DNA from: Papilionanthe hookeriana x Papilionanthe teres
Taxonomy: Eukaryota > Streptophyta > Magnoliopsida > Asparagales > Orchidaceae
Assembly (NCBI GenBank): GCA_022702705.1
Contig: CM040427.1
Location: forward strand, 16,701,625-16,765,624
Direction: 5' to 3'
Length of the DNA: 64,000 nucleotides
The position numbers and the translations under genes are program-made. Below the pieces are notes generated by a model. That model saw nothing but the letters and a program-made list of their open reading frames with translations. It ran no database searches and was not told where the DNA came from. Below, piece after piece: positions 36,056-46,990 of the stretch. Position 1 is the stretch's first letter. Each line of letters begins with the position of its first letter.

Positions 36056-38440
36056 GGAGAGGGTGGAGGGCCTCCCAGGGGTGTTTAAGGGTTGGGATCA
36101 GCTCTTCTGGTGAGGAGAAGAACACCTGCAATGGCCATTTGGAGTGAGGCGGCTCGACGAAGGTGGAATTCCAAAATTTGGCTCCTCCCAAGGTCTCGGC
36201 CATGGTGTTTTCCGGCGATCCAGGGCGTGCGGCCGGCGAGCATGGGTCACCCTCGGGTTCGGGTGGGTCGTGGCTGGAGGTTTGTGCAGCAATCGAGCTT
36301 TGCCATGTGTAAAGGTCTTGGATTAAAATGGCATGGGGGAGAGGCCATTTTGGCTTGATTTGGTCCAAGCCACGATTTTGGGTTAGGTTCACCTCCCCAT
36401 GGCTGATTTGGGCTGAGGGAGGATCATTTGCATCAGCTAGAAAGGCGTGGTGAAGTCCCCATCTAAAGTGACGTGGCTAATCATGGTTTAGAGTGTAACA
36501 TGGAAGGAGTTAAAAAGCTTAATGAAGCTTTAAGAAAGGGGGCCCTCTTCTTGCTACTTTGGGTATGGTCACATGTCAAACATCCCATGGCTTCATATGG
36601 CTTGTACATGGCTTGTCTTTGGCTCACCTATGGCTTGGCAAGAGCTTGGTCAATTTCATAAAAAAAGGATTTTGTGAATTTTGGCATTTTGATGGGAATT
36701 GTTATGAGGCTTGATTTGGAATTGTTTAATTGATAAATTAGGACTTTAGGAATGATTTTAAATTGAATGTGTGATAAGGGAAAGTGTCATGTGGGCTTTA
36801 GATTGATTTGGGCTTTTGAATTTGGTGGAAATGAGCTTTTAGGAAGGTTTAAGGGAGTGGGCCTTTATGTTTAGCAATGGGCTTTTAGATAAAAAATTTT
36901 GTAAAGGGCCATGCCAAATAAATGTTGAATTTAGTTTAAGGATGTGTCTTGAATGATTTGAAGCAAATTTGAGGTGGTTTGGAATTGAATTGGGTTGAAT
37001 TTGGGTTCATTTGGTAAATGGGCTAATGTTCGTCAAATTGGGCTAATTTGGGCCAATGTTGGGCTAGGGTTGAAATTGATGTAAAATTAATGTTGGGAAA
37101 TGTTTATGGGAGTGTTTCAAAGAGGTTTCAACTTTGGTTGGGTTTTGGTTTTGGGACTTGGGCTTATTTGGGTTAGGTTTGGGTTTAGGTCAAAATTGGG
37201 CTTTTTGGTTTTGGGTTGAATTTGAGTGGGGTTTGGGTCCAAATTTTGGGTAAATTATGTTAGTGTTTTGTTTATGGGGATGTTAGGGAAGGTTTAGAAA
37301 AGGTTTGGGGTCAATTGAAGTTGAATTGGTTTGGTTTGGGCTAAGTTTGGGTCATGGGTCCAAATTGGGCTTTAAGGTCAAAAGTGAAATTGGATTCAAA
37401 TGTCAATCAAATTGGACTTGGATTTGGTAAAAATTGATATTGTGAATATTAAATTGAAGTTTAGAATTGAATTGGACCAAAATTGGGGTCAATTGGGTAG
37501 GTTTGGTTTGACATTGGGTTCACTTGGGTTAAGAATGGGCTAAATTGGGGGTTTTTGGTAAAAGTGGGGTAAATTGACAAAATTGGCCCATGGTGTAGTT
37601 GGACAAAATGAAATTGGGAATATTTGGGATTTTTTGGAATTTTCTGGGAATTTTCTGAATTTTTGGATTTTTTTGGCTAAGAGGGGCATTTTGGGTATTT
37701 GGAGGGTATTGGGGGGTATTTTTGGAATTTTTGGTATTTCTGGCTATGGATGATCAATTTGATTGGTGAGGAAATGTTCAAGGTTAATTTTGGGGAATTT
37801 TGGGTGATTTGGAAATTTTGGAGGATTTGGGCAATTTTAAGGGCTTTTAGTAGGTTTGATGAGTGTAGGGTCCCCGGGTCAAAAATTGAAATTTTGAAAA
37901 AAGAAGATTGATGAAATATGAGTGAAATGGAAGCACTTTGGTTGAGCCATGAAGCCATATTAAGCCTATATGAGCCATGAGAGGACTCATTTGAGGCATT
38001 CACTATGTTGTTCCTAACCCTCTTAGCCAGGGGCTTAGGGGTTAAGGTCCATCCATATGAATCACCTACATGAGTCAAGGAGCCAAGTTGGGTATGTGTG
38101 TGGTTTTAGGATTTGGATTGTGTGTGCGAGAGTGTAGAGTGTGAGTGTAGTGAGTGTGTAAGTCAACCCTCACTGCGACCAAGCCACCTGTGGTGGTCCT
38201 AAGGCCAAAGAGTCCTATAGGGAACTCATCCTTTAAACCTTCACACTCGATTTCAACCCTCTAGGTGATTAGGGGTCTACAATCAAGCTTCGTGGGGTTT
38301 GCAGGGAGGCAAGAAGTGGTTCAAATTTCTAAGGGATGGGTCCCAATTCTAGTCCTCTAAGATAGTCAAAGGAAAAGCCTAAGGCTAGATCCTAAACACT
38401 AAAGAGGGAAGAGAAGACCTCATAAAAAATGAGGTCAACA

Positions 38441-38482
38441 AATGGACCCCCAATAGGTGTGGTGTGCTAACCAAGCACACCA
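38441..38482 (-). promoter_or_regulatory. Polypurine tract, leader-complementary segment and hairpin of element III
   Basis: The polypurine tract ATTGGGGGTCCATT (minus) occupies 38441-38454. TGGACCCCCAATAGGTGT (38443-38460, plus) is the exact reverse complement of 50729-50746 in the leader. An inverted repeat TGGTGTGCT / AGCACACCA (38460-38482) forms a 9-bp stem with loop AACCA. Confidence 0.75.
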
Positions 38483-40312
38483 CGCGTATTGGTGTTGACC
38501 GAAGAGATCAACAAAACCAACACAGATGTCCAAGTGACAAACTTAGGACGAAGTAGAAGAATTTCCGCTAGGGAGTATCAGGTAAATCTCCAAGACTGAA
38601 GATTCCAGAACTCTCGCTGGGGAAAAGGGAAGTGAATTTCAGATCACAAGATTTCAAGAGATTGGATCTTAGATTCGTTTCATTTATTATTATTTTTTTT
38701 ATTTCAAGTTTTAATTTTGAGTTTGAATTTTGATTTGAGTTTCAATTTTGGTTTTATGCGGAGAAAAGAGTAGGGCTAAGGCCCACCCGAATGCATTTGT
38801 ATGCTGAGAAGGAAGCAGGACTGAACCTATTCCAAATGTGTATGCTGAGAAGGGTTAGGACTGAGCCTATCCCAAATGCTGAGGAAGATTAGGATAAAGC
38901 CTATCCGAAATGCAGAGTGCTTTAATTTCAATTTCTTACTGGGAGGATCAAATTTTGAGATTGCTGAGAAAGGAGCAGGGATCGCGCCTATCCCGAGTGC
39001 CGAGAATTCGTCGAGATGGGAGTAGGAGAAGGCCTATCCCGAATGCTGAGATTCGCTGAGATGGGAGTAGGGCGGAGGCCTATCCTGAATGCTGAGATTG
39101 CTGAGATGGGAGTAGGGCGGAGGCCTATCACGATTGCTGAGATGGGAGTACGGTGGAAGCTTATCCCGATTGCTGAGATGGGAGTAGGGCAGAGGCCTAT
39201 CCCGAATGCTGAGATGGGAGTACGGCGGAAGCCTATCCCGATTGCTGAGATGGGAGTAGGGCGGAGGCCTATCCCGATTGCTCGAGATTGCTGAGATGGG
39301 AGTACGGCGGAAGCCTATCCCGATTGCCGAGATGGGAGTACGCGCGGAAGCCTATCCCGATGCCGAGATGGGAGTACGGCGGAGGCCTATCCCGATTGGC
39401 CGAGATGGGAGCAGGGCGGAAGCCTATCCCGAATGTCGAGATGGGAGTAGGGTGGAAGCCTATCCCGAATGCCGAGATCGTCGAGATGGGAGTAGGGCGG
39501 AAGCCTATCCCGAATGCCGAGATTGCCGAGATGGGAGTACGGCGGAAGCCTATCCCGAATGCCGAGATTTAGTTTATGCAGATGGTTGTGAAAAATTTTG
39601 TCGATATTTGATTTATGCTGTGACTATGAAGAATTTTACTGAGATTTGGATTATGCTGAGATCGAAATGAGATATGAAAGTGTTCCATATCCCACGGGAA
39701 TTACGAACCTATGCCATCCAAATCAAATTGAAGATTCCTCGTAACTCTGAAATCATCCCGAGAGAGGGTTTCAGAGGAGGTCCGGAATAGATCTTGATTT
39801 GAAGAAGGATTGGAGGATTTGAAAAGATGGACTTAAACTGGAATTCAATTTGAGCTTTAGATTTGTTTTGTTTGTTCTTTAACTATCCCATTTTTTGTTT
39901 ATTAGGTGTTCATGTGGATTTGAAATTCTCTTTTTTTTTAATGTTTGGATTTTTATGGAAGAGAGTTTTTATTTATTTTCCTTTTTCTTTTCTGTTCTTT
40001 GTTCGAAGTTCATTTAACTTTAATGGCGTTTCCCAGTCAATTTGCACAAAAAGAGGTGAAGGCAAAATGTGACATGGTCACTTTCATTCCAATCTTGTTG
40101 AAGATACATCATACAACTTGATCTGAAATATTTCTCATACAATCCATGACTCAAAACGGACTATGTATGATTCTTGTTGATCCATCCAAAAAGTGTCTGT
40201 CAAATCCATGTCTGAATAATGAGATACACGGTCAATAACATCACCTTCCAAGCCATCCTTGCGGCGAATGCCGCATGGATGTGCATTGGAGGTGTGCTAT
40301 TTCCCGTGTAAC
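38483..40312 (-). other. 3' untranslated region of element III
   Basis: Non-coding. It contains a block shared with element I (38485-38670), a tandem array (38760-39575), and a conserved block near 40005-40075 ('tttcccagtcaatttgcaca'). Long plus-strand frames over 39016-39670 are translations of the array. Confidence 0.7.
38760..39575. repeat. 36-bp tandem array (with 45-bp variants) in element III 3' UTR
   Basis: From 39014 the unit is GAGATGGGAGTA(C/G)GGCGGAAG then CCTATCCCGATTGCT, 36 bp, with some 45-bp units that repeat GAGATTGCT. About 14 units. Degenerate forerunners (aggactgagcctatcccaaatgctgag) begin near 38760. Unrelated in sequence to the arrays of elements I and IV at the same place. 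Confidence 0.9.
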
Positions 40313-41784
40313 TCACAGCTCGTAGGGCCGGAGATTCTCCAATTCTGGGTCTGGCTGGAAGTGGTATGGTGCCTTTCTGTCGTCCATCATTCTAAAAGTG
40401 ACAGAGATCCACTCCACTGGTACTCCCGGTATGCAATGCTTTGCAATGTCTGCTCCATTTCCTTGTAATATCATGACGGAACCTACCGGAAGTGGTATCT
40501 CCACCGGCCCTCGGAACTTACCCGGGCTCGCTTATCCGGAGGTCGATCCGAACATGATATTGCATTGGTTGACGAACGAAACTGTGCGTAAAGTGTCCGA
40601 CAAAGTCATGGTGGTCTATGTGCGGAGGTATGCAGCCGCCTTCCGATAAATGTTGATGATGCAACCGTTAGGTATGCAGCCACTGGCGAGTACCCTCCAC
40701 GTTATCATTCTTTTCACCATTCTTTTAATTATTCTCGGCATCGGATCCACCTTTTCGTGATCGGAGTATCCCCGGTGGATTTCCTTTTCTGTCCTCTCGC
40801 GAAGTTATAGCAACATCCGCATTGTATTGTGACTCTTCCTTTCCCCGGCATCCATTTCCGGGGTTCCGAATAAGTCTTTTCTCTCGTACGGCCTCGCTCG
40901 ACCCATCTTCCGAAGTTCTAGAATGCAATCCACAATCCGCTCGTTACTCGTACTCCGAGAATACACCCGTGTGTAACTCGAGGCCTTCCAAAATGTTGAT
41001 TCTTTCGCCTCTAATCCTTTCAAAGTATTTGAAAGTCTTCTTCTCAACATTTTGCATTCTTTCTAGTTCATATTCGGGATGATCCGCAAGTGACGAGGCC
41101 TAGTAACGTATTGCGGGATGTATGGCTCAATCCCGTCACGTTCTCCCCGCATACCTCGTTCCTCGTGGATTGTCTCGTCGGGACATCCTCCGGGTTGCTT
41201 CAGCAACAAGGTTCTTCAAATATGGTATCTCTATCCGACGTCGAGGCGATCTCTCTCGCCTCGATCTTCTCGCAGTTTTCCTTATCCTTTCGTCGTTCTC
41301 TGAGCTTGTTTTCTCTTTCCGGTTCCCGATGAACCGGCATCTTCGAAATGTGTGTCCGCGAAGGTGGCCGTTTCTTCGTGTTGATCCGCTCGCAAGTTTA
41401 GTCAACATCTTGCGGATACGGCGATTTTTATTCCTTCTTTCGAGTAGCAGCTGAGCGTAGCTCTCCTCACTTCTGAATTTCGCGGCGCGGCGCCGACGAG
41501 CCTGCCCTCTACCGCGGCAACTACCGACTCGATTTTCTTGCTTTCCTCGGTGTTTGCCTTTCTTTTCTTGTTGCCGGATTGGTGGCTCGGGCCACCCATC
41601 TTCATTACCGTCCGGCTATGAAGCTCCTCTCGGTCCACTCGGACCTGGCCATTTTTTTCATACTCGTAGCCGGCCGGTGTGAAGTCGAATCAATTTCTAT
41701 CATCGCTCCATCCTTCACCCTCTTTTCATCGAGTGCGAGACTCACGCCATTTTTAAAGTTTAGGACCAACCGCCCGTTCGACAT
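40313..41784 (-). pseudogene. AlkB-like dioxygenase ORF of element III (degraded)
   Basis: Homologue of 3345-4832 at the same place, from MSNGRLVLNFKNGVSLALDE (ATG 41784) to LRPYEL and the stop at 40313. The frame is broken repeatedly, but the parts can be followed: the basic N-terminal half (ESVVAAVEGRLVGAAPRNSE), the iron-binding PPHIDHHDF around 40610-40635, and the C-terminal IPLPVGSVMILQGNGADIAKHCIP. The first conserved cofactor arginine is changed (VEWISVTF where the other copies have VERISVTF), and FRRMDD has become FRMMDD, so even a repaired protein might be inactive. Several breaks coincide with CAG-to-CG or CTG-to-CTCG differences and may be sequencing error. Confidence 0.82.
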
Positions 41785-42005
41785 TTCCCGCGAAGAAAAC
41801 AAGGAAAGGATCGGGGTCGTACTAAGAACATGAACATTAAGAAAGTATTTACCACTGAAGATTCTTATTCACTTATTCCAATTTTAATTTTTAAGGAAAG
41901 CAGGAAAAGATAAAAAAAGATCAGGAAAAAGATTTGATTTGAAAGGAAGGGTAAAACTTTATTATTTTGATTTGACATATTTTATTTTTAGTACATATAT
42001 ATTTT

Positions 42006-43490
42006 TTATTTTATCCATTTTTTATGTTTTTGGGTTCGGACCCAGTCACAAAGTGATCGCTTCACCCGTGTTTCTAGTGGATAAGACTCTATTTTAGAGG
42101 CCACCCTTCGAAACATCGTGTTGCGTAATACTTCTTCAAATATCGTCCATCGATCGGAAGCATTTGTCGTTCTCCTTAGCAATTCACAAGTTGGTAGGAG
42201 CCTCCCGAGTAGATCGCCTCGACCACAAACGGCGCCTTCCCAAGTCGGTTCAAATTTGCCTCCTATCTTGCGATGTGCAAGAATAGGTCTTCCGAGAACA
42301 AGAACTAAGTCACCAACATTGAAAGCTCTCGGCGGACTCGCCTTATCATGGGCCCGGATCATCTTAGCTTGGTACAGCTCCAAATTTTGTTGCGCCGCAA
42401 GTCTTTTTCCTTCCAAGTTTTCTAGTTCTTTCAGCCGTAATCCGGCATTTTCTTCTCGTAGTAATTTTATTTGCAACCGCAATCCCGAGTGATGGAAGCC
42501 GGACCTCCAAAGGTAAAACGGCTCGGACCCGTACACTAAAGTGTAAGGTGTAGACCGAGTAGGAGTCCCGAAAGTCGTCCCGTAGGCCCATAAGGCTTCT
42601 AACAACTTCTCGTGCCAATTTCTCTTGTTGTCATCCAAAGTTTTCTTTAAAATTTGAACGAGAGTTTTATTAAAAGCCCTCGCCAAGCCGTTTGCTCTCG
42701 GGTAGTAGATTGTTGAGTATCGCCAATCGATTCCATGTCTTCTCGACAAAATTGTTGATCTTTGTACTTCCGAATGCGGACCCATTATTCGAAATGATTC
42801 TCGCGCGGTACTCCGAAACGGTAGACGACTCGATTTTTAAAAACCGTAAAGCACGTGGTGTGCCTTTACTTCTCCGAGTGGAACCGCTTCGCCCATTTAG
42901 AAAAGTAGTCCGTAGCCGCAAGGATGAAGCGATGTCCTTCGAAGAAGGTGGTTCTATCGGACCCACTATATCCGTGCCCCAACACTCAAATGGCCACGAC
43001 GCAATTATCTGGATGTAGCACGTTTGGAGGTCGGTGTAGAACCACTCCGTGCACTTCGCATCGGTGACAACTTTTGCAATCTTCATGCACCTGGTCATCA
43101 TCGAGGGCCGCAATACCCTAGTCTTTTAATTTTCATCTTCATTTTCGACCCGATCGATGAGCGCCACAAAGTCCCGAATGCACTTCTTCGACAATTTCAC
43201 GAGCCTCTGACCCGTTCGGCATCTTAACCACATTCGATCAAAAGACCTTCCGTATAATGTATCGTTTATTAATGTGTAAGACATGCAGCTCTTTTCTTGA
43301 TTCGATGCGCTAATGACTTATCGTCCGGTAATTTCCCCGTTTGCGTGTAGTCTATTAGCAGCCGACGCCAATCTTCTCGTGTTTTTCGTCACCGCCGCAA
43401 CCGATTCCTCTCGCTTTTTCTCGATTTATGTATCATATCCATGTCCGAGCCGTGATAGGACTCCGTCGTCCTCGAACCGACACCTCAACC
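42006..43490 (-). pseudogene. Integrase of element III
   Basis: Two overlapping frames (42006-42785 and 42670-43113) plus fragments. Recognisable are WPFECWGTDIVGPIEPPSS (first catalytic Asp), IISNNGSAFGSTKINNF (where the second Asp would be; SDNG is read as SNNG here), YYPRANGLARAFNKTLVQIL (the catalytic Glu of GLAEAFN appears as Arg), WAYGTTFGTPTRSTPYTLVYGSE, and a C-terminal domain with RAFNVGDLVLVLGRP and GKFEPTWEG. The frame reads through to RTQKHKKWIK and stops at 42006, about 50 residues beyond the ASN(D/Q)-W point. The altered Glu arises from GCCGAGG reading GCGAGGG, again the CG-type anomaly. Confidence 0.85.
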
Positions 43491-43493
43491 GAC

Positions 43494-43990
43494 TCATCTT
43501 GTAAGCGAGCAAATTCTTTTGCAAGGCGAGCTAGCGCATCCGCGAGAGCATTTTCTCTTCCGGGGATCTTGTAGATTGTTACATTCGGAATCTGTTCCAA
43601 CAGCTTCATGGCATACCGAAAGTATTGCTCGAGTCTCGGCTTTAAAATTCCGTATTGTCCTGCGACTCCGTTGAATGATCAACCGAGAATCTCCGTAGAT
43701 GTTGATATCCGTTATTCCCATTCGAATGGCCGGCTCTAGTCCTCGTTACGAGGGCTTCGTATTCTGCGCTCGTTGTTCGTGCACGGCTCGTTAAGTGGTA
43801 GGAGTATCTTAACATCCCCCGCTCCGGTGTTATAAAGATTAGTCCGATTCCCGCCTTATCGGCACTATCGTTTGCAATTCTTCGTCTTTCTGTGCCGAGG
43901 ATGCTCCGTCGAAGCATAGTTCCCAACGTCGATCATTTGTGTCTTCTAGGCTCATTATCCGCTCGTCGTGCGCATCGTCGTCGAGACGCG
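43494..43990 (-). pseudogene. Second RNase H (aRNase H) of element III
   Basis: Fragments in two frames: GIGLIFITPERGMLRYSYHLTSRARTTSAEYEAL, MGITDINIYGDSRLIIQ, and the tail with ECNNLQDPRKRKCSRGCA. This is the type I RNase H typical of Tat/Ogre elements, placed between the RT-linked RNase H and the integrase. The conserved acidic residues are visible in the EYEAL and IYGDS motifs. The frame is badly broken. Confidence 0.8.
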
Positions 43991-44653
43991 AATCCGCCGC
44001 AGAAGGGTGTGCCGCAAGGAAGTCGGCCTAGAACTTGTCCCTTTACTGCACGAAGAGGAACGAAAGTTATGTCGAATTGCACAAGATCATCGACCACCTG
44101 ACAAGTCTGCCGTAAAGTGTTGGACGGGTCATCAAATATTGCAACGGATTAACTTTCGAGATAAGGTTGACCTTATGAGAGAGCATGTAATGCCTGAGTT
44201 TCTGTGCGGCGAAGATCAGGGCCAAACAATGCTTCTCAATTGGAGGATACTTTACTTCCATCAGAATCAAACGACGGCTTAAGTAGTAGAGAGCATTTTC
44301 TTTTCCCTCATCATTGATCCTGCAAGCAGGCTCCAAGGAGTCGTCTCAGAGCCGTGGTATAAAGTATCAACGGTCTACCTGAGACTGGGGCTGCTAAGAC
44401 AGGAGGTGTCATTAAGTATTGCTTAATGTCCTCGAAGGCCCGTTGGTTTCTCTTCCCAAACGAATTTGGCGTCCTTTCTAATTAATGCCAAGAAGGGCTG
44501 ACACCTACCTGACAAGTTCGAAATAAAGCGTCGAAGATATGTCAGCTTCCCTTGAAAGGATCGTAGCTGTTTTAAGGTTTCGGGAGGCGGCATCTCTAAG
44601 ATAGCCTTTAATATTTTCCGCATCAATTTCAATTCCGCGATGTCGGACAACAA
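43991..44653 (-). pseudogene. RT-linked RNase H of element III
   Basis: Fragments 44067-44336 (NDEGKENALYYLSRRLILMEVKYPPIEKHCLALIFAAQKLRHYMLSHKVNL in continuous frame) and 44423-44653 (ETLKQLRSFQGKLTYLRRFISNLSGRCQPFLALIRKDAKFVWEEK, the RT connection region). Matches 58290-58808 of element IV. Broken by several frameshifts. Confidence 0.82.
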
Positions 44654-45593
44654 ATCCTAAGAATTTCTAGGAGGTAACGCCGAAGGCGCATTTTAAGGGA
44701 TTCATCTTAAGGTTGTATTGCCTTAGTCGCTCGAAGATAATTCTCAAATCATACAGGTGATCTTCCTTCGCCTTGCTTTCGATGACCACATCGTCCACGC
44801 ACTCGACTCGGTCGTGAATGAGATCATCGAAAATCTTTGTCATTGCTCTTCGATATGTTGCTCCCGCGTTCTTTAGTACGAATGGCATTACCGTGTAGCA
44901 ATACACTCCAATTGGTGTTCCGAATGCCGTGAGCTTTTCGTCTTCTCGGTGCCATCTTTATCCGGTTGTATCCTGAAGATCCATCCATGAAAGAGAATAT
45001 TTCATGTGTCGAAGCGATGTCAATCATTAACTCTGGAATTGGTAGTGGAAATTCATCCTTCGGACATGCTTTGTTCAAGTCTCTGAAATCCACGCAAATT
45101 CTGATCTGACCATTCTTCTTCCTGATCGGTACCACATCGGCCACCAAGTAGGTATTGTTCTTCACGGACAAATTTAGCGTCGATTAGCTTCTTAACTTCG
45201 GCTATTACTTGTTGTTCAATTTCCAAACGCATTCTTCTCGGAAGCTCGTTCGACCGGAACGGAAGTAGAATCCACTCCTAGCCCGTGAACCGTGACTTCG
45301 GAGCTAATCCCGGCATTTCGTCGTAACTCCAAGCAAAATAGTCCTCGAATTCCATTAATAGCTTCGATCATTTCCTCGGAATCTTCTTTATCGAGTAAGG
45401 AGCTAACAAAGGTTGGTCTAGGCTTTTCGCTAGTACCTAAGTTAACTTCCATTAACTCATCTATCGTAGATTTGATTTCTTCTTCGAACTCCGGTGGAGT
45501 GTCTCCAACTGGTAGATCCTCGAGTTCTTCTCGTAGTTTCCAAGCAGCCTTCATTAGGTTCGCAAGTGACAACCAAACAAAATTCCGTATCAT
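44654..45593 (-). pseudogene. Reverse transcriptase of element III
   Basis: Fragments at 45216-45593 (TPPEFEEEIKSTIDELMEVNLG, the lead-in), 44824-45171 (PIRKKNGQIRICVDFRDLNKACPKDEFPLPIPELMID and IFSFMDGSSGYNRIKMAP, RT motif A with its Asp) and 44667-44906 (MYCYTVMPFVLKNAGATYRRAMTKIFDDL then VECVDDVVIESKAKED). The YVDD catalytic box lacks its Tyr: three bases present in element IV are missing. Polymerase activity as read is impossible. It is less certain that the living element was dead. Confidence 0.86.
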
Positions 45594-46990
45594 TAACCGA
45601 ACCTACCGTGCCGAATCCGAGACCATGTTTTGAATCGGGAGGCCGACCGCATTATTCCATAATTTTTCGAAGTGTTGTGATCGGCCTTTTGTCCATCGTC
45701 GAGGTAAGACACCACGCCGAATTAAATTTTGAACACAAGGAGAGTACCACTCAAAAGGTAATTCCATTAATTCGAAGAAGTGACATCTTCAAATTGTACA
45801 TTGTTTTCAGCATTGGAAGAAGAAGTGCCGCGGTAAAATTCTGATCGGTTTCAGCACCGCCGCTATGTACTTCTTCGACCACCATACCCTCGATCTTATT
45901 GGATCGGATCGGGGTCGTGGTCATAAAGGTGTACATAGTGATTAATTTTCTCGTACATCGATTTGTATTCTTCGTTCTTCTCATCTTCGAGAGAAATCTT
46001 CGAATTGTGATTTCTTCCGGCTTATCGTAGTCGCTTCTTTCTCGACTTCTTCTTCTTCTTCGTAGCCGTTTTCCCAATCAACGTTGATCATCGGCTTTTC
46101 TCGTCCAACCGTCCCAGATGTCTCTTCCACGACCTCGTCCCCGGCCTCGACCTCGGATGCGAGTTCTCGGAGAAACCTTCACCATCTCGCCGTAAGGGAG
46201 TGGTGAGCGATCGTTGGACTAGAACTTCGTGTTCTTCATTGTCTCGAATTTCTCTTGCTTCATTCTGGCACGGTGTTTCCGGAGAAGATTGTTTTCTTCG
46301 AAGGTGCGTAATAAGCCGCATCTTCATGGATTCCAATCTCATGTACGGAGAAAGGTCGCAAATCACCTTTAATGCACTCGTTCTCCTCCTTCGTAGTATT
46401 TTATGCACCGATGCAGTAGACGATGGTACCATCCGGTTTTCATGGATCCACGGCCGGCCCAAGCAGAGCGTCGAACGATGTCTCGCAGTCAATTATGTGG
46501 AATTTTGCGGTTGTCTTTGCTAAGTCACCGGTCTTCATCAATAGTGTTATTGATCCAAGGGCTCTTTCTCCTTCTCGGTCGAATCCTCTTAGTAACATCT
46601 TGCCCGCTTCAAGCTCGCGAGCATCAATTTCCAAGTACGCTAGCGTCCGGAGATTCATTATGTTGATCGATGCTCTTGGATCCACCAATACTCTGGAGAG
46701 CCTAAACTTTCCGATTGTGACTGAAATGTACAATGGTCGGTTATGATCGGCTGTCCCAAGTAGTAGATCACTGTCCGTGAAGGTAACACCTCGTTGTTCC
46801 TTTAACGAGCAAACCTCGTCTAAGGAATCTCCGGCCATCCGAGCTAAACAAATATCTCGGATCAAGTAAGGCCTCGATCGAGCTTCCTCATCTCTTTCGA
46901 TAAGATGAGAGCGTCGTAGATGCTCGCTTGGCCGGTAGTTTCCTAAGATGGGCTAGCACGTTATAGTCCACTTTGTTACCATGTGTTTCA
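45594..46990 (-). pseudogene. Protease and pro-RT linker of element III
   Basis: 46440-46865 carries LAGTADHNRP-like sequence (LLGTADHNRPLYISVTIGKFRLSRVLVDPRASINIM), where element IV reads VDPGASINIM. The Asp-Pro-Gly active-site turn is therefore read as DPR here. It continues ITLLMKTGDLAKTTAKFHIIDCETSFDALLG. The linker (45751-46500) includes GRGRGRGR-equivalent sequence and MVVEEVHSGGAETDQNFTAAL. Between protease and RT the frame changes near 45600-45480, as in element IV. Ogre elements are known to carry an intron in this interval. Confidence 0.75.

Larger units (their letters stand above)
31142..38440 (-). repeat. 3' LTR of element III (LTR C, 7299 bp, full length)
   Basis: Starts TGTCGACATA and ends GAGGTCAACA, followed by the polypurine tract. 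This is the only complete LTR in the window and the best reference. It includes the (TTTAA)n tract, the GC-rich block and the candidate TATA box. Confidence 0.92.

Noticed and set aside
38760..39575. CRISPR-like direct repeats
   Set aside because: Units are contiguous with no unique spacers, inside a plant retrotransposon 3' UTR.
39016..39670. Overlapping plus-strand frames of 92-130 codons with AEMGVRRKPIPI repeats
   Set aside because: They are translations of the 36-bp tandem array, open only because the unit length is a multiple of three.
42118..42492. Plus-strand frames opposite integrase and gag, and many others of 60-140 codons over 40259-50542
   Set aside because: Shadows of the minus-strand pol and gag regions, with no recognisable protein motifs.
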